DNA of 64,000 nucleotides, from positions 3,635,501-3,699,500 of the forward strand of contig NC_069108.1 in the NCBI RefSeq assembly GCF_947172395.1, in the 5' to 3' direction. A program made the position numbers and the translations under genes. Origin of the DNA: Bicyclus anynana (Eukaryota; Arthropoda; Insecta; Lepidoptera; Nymphalidae). Every line of letters begins with the position of its first letter. Within the stretch, counting starts at the first letter, position 1. Below, in pieces: positions 57,114 to 64,000 of the stretch. The notes under the pieces were generated by a model that ran no database searches, was not told the DNA's origin, and saw only the letters and a program-made list of their open reading frames with translations.

Positions 57114-58904
57114 GTATTTGTGTTGGACAGAAATGAGAGCGTGCCAGTGTACGCCAGCCCGTCGTTCGCTGACGACCTGGGCGTCGGCAGCTTCACACTA
57201 CCGGAGTGGTTGTTGGGAGAGTCGACGCGAACTAAGGTATACACCCCGGCAACTAACTTGAGCCCAGTGGATATGACCTCTGCCTCTGATTCCGGGGGGT
57301 GTGGGTTCGAATCTTTCAGTTTTCAGTTGAGTGCATTTAAAAAAATTAAATAACACGTGTCAGAACGGTGAAGGAAAACATCGTGAGGAAGCCTGCATAC
57401 CAGAGAATTTTCTCAAGCAAGCAATTTGTGCAAGCCGATAAGTTATGGAATGCTCTCCCTTTGAACATACAGCAATCAAAGACAATGGACATTTTTAAAA
57501 ATACCGTAAAGACTCATTATCTGGTGCAGTAAACACGATCTGTATCTATTATTTCTCTTCAATATAATGTATTTATTAGTATATTTTGATATGTATTTTA
57601 TTCATTATTGTACGTATTTGTGTTATATTGTTTATGTATTAGGATGTAAATTATTTGTATGTATGTATATTACTAATACTATGGTTATTTTTGTTTTACG
57701 CCACCTGCTGATGTCCTTCTATACCAGAGAATTTTCTCAATTCTCTGGTAGACTATTCAGCGTGGTAGACTATTGGCCTAACCCCTCTCATTCTGAGAGG
57801 AGACTCGAGCTCAACAGTGAGCCGAATATGGGTTGATAACGAAGTAACTTGAGCCAAAATGACAGTTACACTTTGTTTGTGTATTTGACTACCTTTGAAT
57901 ATATTGATGTTTATGAGTAATTTTAAGTCATTATTAACAAATGAATACATGAAAAACAAAAATTATTGTCAAAATAATTTAATTATTAATAATTATTTAT
58001 TTGCGAAAACTTGTAATTGGCTATAATCTCTTTTCTATGTTGTTACTTTTATTATCTTTGTATTTAGCTGTAAGTTTTCCTTTCTAAATAAATAAAAATA
58101 AATAAAATAAAATAAAATAAAATATTTATAATGTTTCCCGTTCCTGTAGGAATACGATACAGAGATAGAATATAGCCTGTAACACTCGGGGATAGTGTAG
58201 CTTCACAACAGTGAAAGAATTATTCAAATCGGTTCAGTACTTTCAGATCCTATTCAAAACATACAAACAACGACATTCGACGGCCGCGTGGCGCAGTGGG
58301 TAGTGACCCTGCTTTCTGCATCCACGGCCGTGGGTTCGATTCCCACAACTGGAAAATATTTGTGTGATGAGCATGGGTGCTTTCCAGTGACTGTGTGTAT
58401 TTATACATTATGTAAGTATTTATATGTAGTTTATAATTGTATATTAATATTATAATATCAACTATCTTAGTACCCATAACACAAGCTACTCTGTATGCTT
58501 ACTTTGGGGCTAGATAGTGACGTGTATTGTGTTAAAAAAAAAATCTTCAAAGGTTCAAAAAATTCGATAATATTATTTTATCTACCACGGCACGTGTCAA
58601 GCACGCTAAATGTCTGTAGATATAATGAGGGAATCAAAAGTCGGTAATATGCAATGTATTTTCAGTACGTTCCATGGGGATTCAGGAAACTACTAAACCG
58701 CATCAAAGACGACTACAAAAACCCCCCCGTATTTGTGACGGAGAACGGCATCGCCTCGCACGGGGGGATCGTCGACAACGACCGAGTGACGTACTACAGG
58801 GGGTACCTGGATGCGCTCCTGGATGCACTGGAGGATGGCTGTGACGTCAGAGGATACACCGCCTGGAGTCTCATGGATAACTTTGAATGGACGGCTGGGT
58901 ATAC
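43672..58904 (+). CDS. GH1 beta-glucosidase-like gene 2 (3' end beyond window)
   Basis: Tandem paralogue of gene 1. Coding joins are 43672-43691, 44246-44379, 45508-45655, 49352-49549, 50337-50670, 51835-52034, 57131-57236 and 58666-58904, ending at donor AC-GTGAGT. All phases fit and encode 459 complete residues plus two bases. The signal peptide reads MAPVHFIALLCASVALTYA. Q43, E191 (INEP), E406 (VTENG) and E454-W455 (NFEW) are intact, so an active retaining glucosidase is predicted. The terminal exon, equivalent to 37200-37362, is not seen in the last 5 kb; it probably lies beyond 64000, but loss cannot be excluded. It differs from gene 1 by one extra intron, a three-residue longer loop after INEP and much larger introns full of transposons. 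Confidence 0.92.
43728..43858 (+). mobile_element. SINE type 2 fragment in gene 2 intron 1
   Basis: 3' half only (AATTCTCTACGTGTGTGAAG to the terminal GATGATGA), about 40 nt after the exon 1 donor. Confidence 0.72.
44094..44235 (+). repeat. Family end fragment next to gene 2 exon 2
   Basis: AACGACTTCCAAAAAGGAGG and GGTTCTACGTTCGCCTG, the same end as 33678. It stops at CAGGTCC just before the exon 2 pyrimidine tract. Another fragment is at 6373-6450. Confidence 0.65.
44246..44379 (+). CDS. GH1 gene 2, exon 2
   Basis: Encodes LLCASVALTYAYNARHEVRK and FPDGFLFGTATASYQVEGAW with Q43. The acceptor is TTTTTTGCAG and the donor GGTAAGAC. The intron just upstream ends in a fragment of the AACCGACTTCCAAAAAGG repeat, within about 10 nt of the polypyrimidine tract. 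Confidence 0.92.
44597..44814. mobile_element. Short AACCGACTTCCAA element (218 nt), gene 2 intron 2
   Basis: Left end like one palindrome arm (AACCGACTTCCAATTC); right end the complement of AACCGACTTCCAAAAGGAAG then CGTTCGGCT. It therefore carries the two different ends of the family in minimal form. Confidence 0.7.
44945..45435 (+). mobile_element. Helitron-like element in gene 2 intron 2
   Basis: Body shared with 30450-30886 (ACAAAAATTTTC, TTTTTATTGCGAAAATAAAA) and end GACGAAGTCGCGGGCGTCCG-CTAG. It ends 72 nt before exon 3. Confidence 0.62.
45508..45655 (+). CDS. GH1 gene 2, exon 3
   Basis: Reads GKTENIWDHYTHNHPEFIRD, then DIADNSYYLYRRDVQMMREL. Same length and phases as gene 1 exon 3; the 3' two thirds are nearly identical to it. 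Confidence 0.92.
45750..46552 (+). mobile_element. Helitron-like element with an insertion, gene 2 intron 3
   Basis: Starts GATATAATAGACGCGAAACT, breaks at about 45856 after TTTGGCTGAAA, resumes near 46429 with GGAATGGAAATAGATTTTAC and ends in CTAG. The 570-nt insert opens GGACCAAATGGCC; its family is not recognised. Confidence 0.55.
46560..47814. other. Repeat-poor part of gene 2 intron 3
   Basis: AT-rich; includes an AAGATCT-family fragment at 47155-47310. No exon candidate was found; GH1 frame continuity does not require one. Confidence 0.5.
47815..48212 (+). mobile_element. LINE 3' end in gene 2 intron 3
   Basis: The frame SNSFKSKLKNHMSKNNVL then stop resembles the last residues of a LINE reverse transcriptase. 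A long AT-rich 3' UTR and an AAATAAATAAAT tail follow. Confidence 0.6.
48988..49153 (-). mobile_element. SINE type 2 fragment, minus, gene 2 intron 3
   Basis: Tail and middle part (TATTCAGCTCACTGCTAAGC to TTTTCCTTCACC) with the head missing. Confidence 0.75.
49352..49549 (+). CDS. GH1 gene 2, exon 4a
   Basis: Encodes RFSVSWTRILPSGFPDKINE and on to TLYHWDLPQ and EIVTW. It ends in the middle of the W167 codon (TG) before donor GTATTC, which is a weak donor. If the intron were retained the frame would stop at TAA a few codons on (49563-49565). Confidence 0.88.
49905..50225 (+). repeat. LTR-like dispersed repeat, copy 3, in gene 2 intron 4
   Basis: Same family, occupying about 40% of the extra intron between exons 4a and 4b. 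The open frame within it is repeat-derived. Confidence 0.65.
50337..50670 (+). CDS. GH1 gene 2, exon 4b (acid/base Glu)
   Basis: Continues the frame as WYSDYARVIFKLFGERVKHF then ITINEP with E191, through KGKIFISFSAQWYEP to ANHFY, followed by the strong donor GTAAGTATG. The acceptor is CTTTCAG. Confidence 0.92.
50961..51247 (+). mobile_element. SINE type 2, gene 2 intron 5
   Basis: Head GGCCAGTGGATAGAACCTCC, B-box-like GGTTCGAATC, full body. A further tail fragment lies at 51360-51405. Confidence 0.78.
51585..51705 (-). mobile_element. RTE-type LINE fragment in gene 2 intron 5
   Basis: The minus frame reads FEWKWAGHIARLQDQRWTKR and then GKRKRGRPCK, an RTE C-terminal piece of about 40 residues. 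Confidence 0.65.
51835..52034 (+). CDS. GH1 gene 2, exon 5
   Basis: Encodes WAQYSWPVFSETGDFPPALK through GTSDYFGLNHYSTNYIH. Same length (200 nt) and phases as gene 1 exon 5. The acceptor is TTTTTTTCAG and the donor AGGTATAT. Confidence 0.92.
52220..53234. repeat. Left LTR
   Basis: Begins TGTCGTAGAAATCG and ends CCCCGGCGACA. It matches 55496-56510 at every position I compared. No gene product is assigned to the short reading frame inside it. Confidence 0.88.
53887..54085. repeat. 61-bp tandem repeat inside LTR element
   Basis: About 3.3 units of a 61-bp repeat starting GCCAACGACATCTTTTGAGT; the first unit lacks the GAGTGCCACATGGCATC block. The repeat gives open frames on both strands (longest minus 53756-54139), which look like repeat artefacts rather than genes. 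Confidence 0.8.
55496..56510. repeat. Right LTR
   Basis: Same 1015-nt length and ends as the left LTR. The lack of visible differences implies a recent insertion. Confidence 0.88.
56699..56996. mobile_element. SINE type 1 fragments in gene 2 intron 6
   Basis: A short plus piece (56699-56747) is followed by a minus copy (56752-56996). The minus copy ends with a duplicated CTCAATCGGCCCA block. Confidence 0.7.
57062..57113 (+). repeat. GAT microsatellite at gene 2 exon 6 acceptor
   Basis: About 16 uninterrupted ATG/GAT units. Only GGTATTTGTGTTGGACAG lies between it and exon 6, so the pyrimidine tract is short. Confidence 0.9.
57131..57236 (+). CDS. GH1 gene 2, exon 6
   Basis: Encodes RNESVPVYASPSFADDLGVG then SFTLPEWLLGESTRTK. 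The exon keeps the 106-nt length although only about 60% of bases match gene 1. Its acceptor sits 17 nt after a long GAT microsatellite, leaving a poor pyrimidine tract. Confidence 0.9.
57262..57838 (+). mobile_element. SINE type 2 split by a LINE insertion, gene 2 intron 7
   Basis: The SINE head and middle (57262-57416) and its tail (57721-57838) are separated by the LINE piece 57417-57720. A 20-nt sequence (ATACCAGAGAATTTTCTCAA) is duplicated exactly at both junctions. Confidence 0.85.
57417..57720 (+). mobile_element. 5'-truncated LINE with reverse transcriptase C-terminus
   Basis: Opens in frame with LWNALPLNIQQSKTMDIFKN and TVKTHYLVQ then stop, typical of the C-terminus of CR1/Jockey-like LINE ORF2. 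It is flanked by an exact 20-nt target duplication and lacks a poly(A) tail. Confidence 0.75.
58279..58545 (+). mobile_element. tRNA-headed SINE (type 3), uninterrupted
   Basis: Same family as 52064-56630 without the LTR insertion; it ends in an A-run. It shows the pre-insertion sequence at the LTR target (GTAG-TTTA-TAATTG here, GTAG-TATA-TAATTG there). Confidence 0.8.
58666..58904 (+). CDS. GH1 gene 2, exon 7 (nucleophile Glu)
   Basis: Encodes YVPWGFRKLLNRIKDDYKNP, VTENG with E406, RGYLDALLDALEDG and NFEW. It is two codons shorter than gene 1 in the loop after the nucleophile (IASHGGIVDNDR against IGTRDGMNLIDDDR). It ends in phase 2, needing the terminal exon. Confidence 0.93.
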
Positions 58905-59187
58905 GTGAGTATCGCCATTTTTAAAACAAACTGGCCTTTTTTGGTCATTCACTATTTTGGTCTTTATTATCAAACTATTAATATAAACGTCAACCTATTT
59001 ACCTACTGTGAAATATCACCAGTAAGCACCGGATGACATTTGTTACATAGAATTTCAATTTCGTGTATTATAAACTAGCATACGTCAAAGATAATGTATT
59101 AGCCTGTAGAACTGCATGTTGCCAGTGATAATCTATGGTTAGGGTTAGGCCCTACCAAACCAACCAACCATACTATAGTATATAGTA

Positions 59188-59357
59188 CTTTTTTTTTAAT
59201 TCTTTACAAGTTAACCCTTGACTACAATCTCACTCGATGGTATGTGATGATGTAAGATGGAAGCGGGCTAACTTGTTAGGAGGAGCCGGGGATCGTACCC
59301 AGGACCTCCGTTTTGTAAATCCACCGCGCATATCACTGCGCCACGGATGCCGTCAAA
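59188..59357 (-). mobile_element. SINE type 1, internally deleted, minus
   Basis: The tail part joins directly to the head part at about 59284 (GGAGGAGCCGGGGATCG), so most of the body is missing. It lies downstream of gene 2 exon 7. Confidence 0.75.
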
Positions 59358-59359
59358 AG

Positions 59360-60319
59360 GCAAAAGGCAATTTTTGGTTTTTTTTCACTATGTTGGTCTT
59401 TATTATCAACCTAATAATATAAACGTCAACTTACCTACCTACTGTGTAATAATATAATAAATAATACCACCAGCAAGCACCGGATGACATTAATAGTTAC
59501 ATAGAATCTCGTATATGTCAACTAACATACGTCAAAGATAATGAAAAAGCCTGCAGAACTGCATGTTGCCAGTGATGACTTAAGGTTAGGGTTGCCAACC
59601 GTACATAATATACAGTATTGTACTATATTCCAGGTCTGCGTACTTTAAATATACTATACATGTATACTGTTGAAGAAATATACTATAGTACCCAAAAATA
59701 CTACATTTTGAACACTGAAATCTAACAAATAAAATTTTTCTTTTAAAACTTTATGGACAGTTATATATACAAATGTAAATACATATAGCGTCTAGCCTAT
59801 CCGAATTTGATCAGGTACCATATTGAGTTCCACGGAAAACGGATTCGGAAAAAAGTAATGTATGCGACCGTCCTTAGTCTTATAAATATTAAATATGACA
59901 GGACATGACATCTACTATAGTATTTTTTTCCTTACATGGCAAAAAAGGTAAACAAAGATCCGTCGTCACTGCATTCACATATTTCTCACAAACCGTCCGT
60001 TTAAACTAAATCATTTATATACACATCACTTCATTTAACGCGCACACCGCGAATTACATAAAAACTGCTTGTAATTAACTATTATATCACATTTATTTCA
60101 CTAAAAACGAAATCACAACAAGTTTTATTTCTACAGATTAACGAAAATGTTGCGAATTTGACATTTCGTAATGCTAGATTGTCTATGAATTGAAGAGACG
60201 GGAAAGATACATGAAATTATAACTTGTCGATAATTATGTACATATTTTTTAATTTTAATATTTGTGTCCTTTGTGGCTTATAAATAAAATAAATGTGTAT
60301 CTTTATTAACACAGCACCA
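59360..60319. other. Downstream of gene 2 exon 7, no exon seen
   Basis: 59395-59590 partly repeats 58955-59130 (TATAAACGTCAACTTACCTA, GCACCGGATGACATT, CTGCATGTTGCCAGTGAT), a local duplication with a SINE between the copies. The GH1 terminal exon is not here. Confidence 0.55.
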
Positions 60320-60513
60320 AAGAATATATTATACTCCATGGAGAAGAAGTAAATCTACATACATGAAAACGTTGGACATAGCAGCGACATTATTTCCGCA
60401 TACGAATATTTTTTCATAAAGTCAGTGGCAATTTTAAATGGAGATTTTTGATTTTAAAATAGTTGAAGGACCTAATTGAGAAAAAACAAATAATAATTTA
60501 AAAAAATACATAC

Positions 60514-60806
60514 AACCGACTTCAAAATATTAACGTACCCACGAAATTAAAAAAGGGAAAAATAATATCATTATATTTTCTGCCAAGCCAGTGTATTCAA
60601 TCTATTAATTCAAGGTGTACCCTATCGTAAAGATTTTTGTTTCTCAGACATTATTTTTGTCTGTCATGTGTTTTTTTCAGTAACGACTTAAGTCAACATC
60701 AGACGGGCTTGGCAGCGACTTCAAAATGATCAATAAGTAGAAAATATAATAATGTTATCTTTCCCTTTTTAGTTTCGTGGGTACGTTAACATTTTGAAGT
60801 CGGTGG
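60514..60806. repeat. Related palindromic element
   Basis: AACCGACTTCAAAATATTAA on the left is inverted at TTTTGAAGTCGGTGG on the right, with the CTGCCAAGCCAGTG / GGCTTGGCAG core. A related single arm lies at 33011-33215 in gene 1 intron 5. Confidence 0.65.
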
Positions 60807-61782
60807 TATTTTTTCATAATATTTTTTTTTTTTATATTTTTAATATACCGAATAAATAAATCAATCCATATGAAATTCAACCTAAAATCCACCCATCTGA
60901 AAGTCGGAATTTTCGGTTAGTTATATTATTGTTAGTCATACACTACTCAGCAATCAGCAATAATATAACAACCAAACAACAAATAAATAACAAGACTAAC
61001 AATTGCAAACGAAACAAATAAGTAATGATGATATGGAACAAACATTGACACGACCTCACTGTTAGCATGGAAGCGACAATGTGGCACTTTTTGCTCGCAG
61101 TTAACTCATCCTAAACCGAGCTTAACCGATCGCGGCGCGAGTGCTCCCGAATGTTTGTAATTATATAGCAATAAAACCGATAAACCGATTCTTCAACCAC
61201 TTGCAAAATTTTTAAATTAAGAATAAAGAAAACAATACACAAATACGACTTGAATATTATGATTGCTGGATCAAAAAAATAAATAAAAGATTTGAAATAC
61301 TAATGGAAAAAAAATTATTACTTTTGTTTCGCAACATGGTGAGATTTTTATTTTTCTGGTATACGTAAATCGTGATAGTCAGAGTTATTAGGATATTATA
61401 TAAAGAAGTTTGAGAGATAGTGATGTACAAGGGGCCGAAACTTTAGTACAAAGGTTTTTGAATATATGACATTATGCGGTAATAAATTTAGTAGGTTCTA
61501 GAGCTAGAAAAATGTTACGAATTATAATTAGAGACAGACAGTAAGTGTACATTAATTCCAATTATGTTCTACATAGTCATTTGGACTAGTGGTGTATAAC
61601 CAAGGTAAAAAAAGAAAGAAATAATAATCTTTAATTCAATAGAAAAATATTTTTGTCGCTTTTTTGTTTTTCTCAATTGTTTTCTTCAACAATTTAAAAA
61701 TTAAAAATTTTTATTATAAATTGCCGCTGACTTTATTTCAAAAATATTCGTATGCGGAAATAATGTCGCTACTATATCCAAC

Positions 61783-61919
61783 AAAATGAAATGAAATGTT
61801 AATGTTTTTTAACTTTTGTAACTTTTGTATCTTTTGTAATTTTTAAAAATGTAAACTGTAAAATTTTTGTAATTTATGTACTTGGAAATAAAGGCTATAT
61901 TATTATTATTATTATTATT
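61783..61919 (+). mobile_element. LINE tail inserted in foldback arm
   Basis: 137 nt ending AAATAAAGGCTATATTATTA with an (ATT)n tail, flanked by an exact 12-nt ACTATATCCAAC duplication (61771-61782, 61920-61931). Confidence 0.75.
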
Positions 61920-62227
61920 ACTATATCCAACATTTTTATGTATTTCATGATTCACTTCTTCTCCTTGGTGTATATATTCTTAAAATGATATTTAATTTCC
62001 TAAAATGCACACAACTGAAAAGTTGGAAAACGAAACGAATATGGAACGTATTCGTTTTTTAAGATGACGTATAGTAACGGATATTTTAGTTTAGTTATTT
62101 CAGATATAACGATACCTACTTGATATCGTTACGATGCCCGCGGTTAACTTCTCAACCCTACTGATTGTCTTTGGTTCATAGTCAGCCATTATTGTTGTTT
62201 AAAATTGACATCTAAGAAAATTTCAAG

Positions 62228-62429
62228 TATACATACTAATATTATAAAGCTGAGGAGTTTGTTTGTTTCATTGATTGAACGCGCAAATCTCAGGAACTAC
62301 TGGTCCGATTTGAAAAATTCTTTCAGTGTTAGATAGCCCATTTATCGAGTAAGGCTATAGGCTATAAATTATCCCCGTATTCTTACGGGAACCGGAACCA
62401 CGCGGGTAAAACCGCGCGGCGTCAGATAA
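62228..62429 (+). mobile_element. Helitron-like short element
   Basis: ACTAATATTATAAAGCTGAG to GCGCGGCGTCAGATAA; the CTAG end has mutated. Confidence 0.6.
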
Positions 62430-62679
62430 TAAATTATAAATAGTTGATATGACAGGGTTTTTGAGGAAGAGTAGTGTGTTGGTTTCGATGTGTAGAAATA
62501 AATTAGTAATTAGTAGTGTTATTTTAGAATGTTGGCGTTTATTGCTCATATGATTTATAATTAAAGTTAAGGAGAACAAGAAAAGAGAATTAGATTAATA
62601 TGCGTATGACACAGATTAATCAATAATAGGCAGATGGAGCGCTCGGAACACGACGGTGTAGTACCCGTCACCTCAGACC

Positions 62680-62945
62680 AATTATAGAAGGACCTGTATC
62701 GCACTCATAGTCACAAACAAAATTGTCTGTCATTTTCTGAGGAAAACGAGCTTAGATTTGGTATATATCTAAAACTAAACTGGAAATTTTTGTCCGTTTT
62801 TTACATTATTCAACTACACAAAAAGGTATTTTTACGGAGCTCTTTAACTGACGAACACGATTACGACTATAGAGACAGTGTACGATTCTATAGAGACAGC
62901 TTTTATAATCGCATTAGATCGTCGATCATATACTTTGACAGAAAA
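62680..62945 (-). repeat. Dispersed repeat paired with 2490-2745
   Basis: Complement of the 2490-2745 repeat with an extra GACAGTGTACGATTCTATAG piece. The open frame across it is incidental. Confidence 0.68.
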
Positions 62946-62965
62946 AATTTTAATAAAAAAAATTC

Positions 62966-64000
62966 AACCGACTTCCAATTCAAAAATTAACCTAAACTAA
63001 AAAGCAAAAAATAACATCTTACCTATGTGCTACCTTCTGATCAGTTTGAAGGCGGTGCCAAGCCAGTGATGTTTTAATTTAAGCCGTTTAAATTACAAAA
63101 TTTCTGTGGTTCTTTCAGAAACGGCTTTAATTAAAACATGACACTAGATTGGCACCGCCTTCAAACTGATCAGAAGGTAGCACATAGGTAAGATGTTATT
63201 TTTTGCTTTTTAGTTTAGGTTAATTTTTGAATTGGAAGTCGGTTGAATTTTTTTTATTAAAATTTTTATTTTTTAATTTTTAGTGTTAGCACACCTACAG
63301 AGTGTGAACAAAAATTAATAAGCAATTAGTTGAAACGTTATTTTTTTATAATAAGTATCTAAGTCCTACAATCCCAATTTTAAAAATACTACCTTAACTC
63401 ATATACAAAATTTTACTCCCCCTTTATCCACACGTAATATGAATATTCAGAAAAACATGAAAGGTGACTGTCCTCCGTTTTCATCACCAGACCCCCTATG
63501 CAGTCACAATCCACATGGTTGGAAAGTTCTCATCAATATAAAATTTATCAAGTCCAAACACAAGGTAGCTACTGTGAACCGTCGAGGAGTTCCCTTAACT
63601 CTCCTTCATCTTCGTCACCAGACCCCTAATACAGTCACAACCTATCCAGGTGGAAAGTTCTCATCAATACAAAATTATCAAGTCAAAACACAAGGTAGCT
63701 ACTGTGAACCGTCGAGGAGTTCCCTTAACTATCCTTCGTCTTCATCACCAGACCCCTAATACAGTCACAACCCACCTAGGTGGAAAGTTCTCATCAATAC
63801 AAATTTATCAAGTCCAAACACAAGGTAGCTACTGTGAACCGTTGAGGAGTTCTCTTAACTGTCCTTCGTCTTCATCATCAGACCCTTAATACAGTCACAA
63901 CCCATCTAGGTGGAAAGTTCTCATCAATACAAATAAATCAAGCCCAAACAAAAGGTACCTGCTGTAAATCGTTGACGAGTTCCATCGTCTGTGTTTTGGC
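62966..64000. mobile_element. TIR element copy 2, opposite orientation, runs off window
   Basis: A palindrome 62966-63244 (also 279 nt) is followed after TAGTGTTAGCA by 130-bp units repeated at least four times (63466-64000). The last bases match the complement of the gene 1 intron copy near 33965-34060. The apparent long open frames here are repeat artefacts. Confidence 0.72.

Larger units (their letters stand above)
60320..61982. mobile_element. Long-armed foldback element
   Basis: The left arm 60320-60435 (AAGAATATATTATACTCCAT onward, with CATTATTTCCGCATACGAAT) is inverted at 61721-61982. The right arm is interrupted by a LINE tail. The middle contains the 60514-60806 palindrome and unidentified AT-rich DNA. 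Confidence 0.72.

Noticed and set aside
57036..57353. Methionine-run open frame
   Set aside because: It reads through the GAT microsatellite, GH1 exon 6 and the intron; only exon 6 is coding.
63439..63889. Open frames with repeated HQYKIIKSKHKVATVNRRG-like protein
   Set aside because: They are translations of the 130-bp tandem repeat, also present in gene 1 intron 5.
58905..64000. GH1 gene 2 terminal exon
   Set aside because: I looked for RFGLYEV and RTPRKSA coding sequence after an acceptor of the right phase and found none; it probably lies beyond the window.

Overview
The window is AT-rich animal DNA packed with interspersed repeats. It looks like a moth or butterfly (Lepidoptera): tRNA-headed SINEs, RTE-type LINE tails ending in GAT runs, and Helitron-like elements that open with TC-TATACTAATATTATAAAG and end in CTAG are typical of that order. 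The species cannot be named from the sequence. No rRNA, CRISPR array, prokaryotic operon or functional tRNA gene was seen.

Region 1 to 24.6 kb is almost all repeats. Its only supportable coding piece is one minus-strand exon at 11153-11308, which reads as the N-terminus of a Kv channel-interacting protein (KChIP-like calcium sensor). Its other exons were not found.

Region 24.7 to 59 kb carries two tandem plus-strand glycoside hydrolase family 1 (GH1, beta-glucosidase/myrosinase-type) genes. Gene 1 (24808-37362) is complete: 8 coding exons, 512 residues, a signal peptide and all catalytic landmarks (Q43, E191 in INEP, E403 in TENG, E453-W454). Gene 2 (43672-58904) shows 8 coding exons, and its terminal exon must lie beyond the window. 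The very short first exons (20 nt each, ATG plus six codons) were found by matching the two promoters; both joins give a clean signal peptide. A decayed copy of the GH1 terminal exon lies about 1 kb downstream of gene 1, so the cluster once held at least part of a third copy.

The two genes are a mosaic. Some exons are 95-97% identical and others about 60%, which suggests gene conversion. Gene 2 has one extra intron, whose first 13 nt resemble the first 13 nt of the following exon. Both promoters share CTTATCA and GATAAGAT motifs in the same order ahead of a TATA-like box, consistent with GATA-factor (perhaps midgut) control.

Introns and intergenic DNA are layered transposons with readable nesting: a young LTR element with two matching 1015-nt LTRs and a TATA target duplication inside a SINE whose uninterrupted relative lies 6 kb away; a hAT-type MITE with an 8-bp duplication; a mariner-type MITE; a foldback element with about 115-nt arms; and a terminal-inverted-repeat family (AACCGACTTCCAA ends) that carries 130-bp subrepeats and a 279-nt palindrome. 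I found no wholly new multi-gene system. The most unusual items are the mosaic GH1 pair with its intron difference and relic exon, the AACCGACTTCCAA composite family, and the SINE/LTR full-site and empty-site pair.
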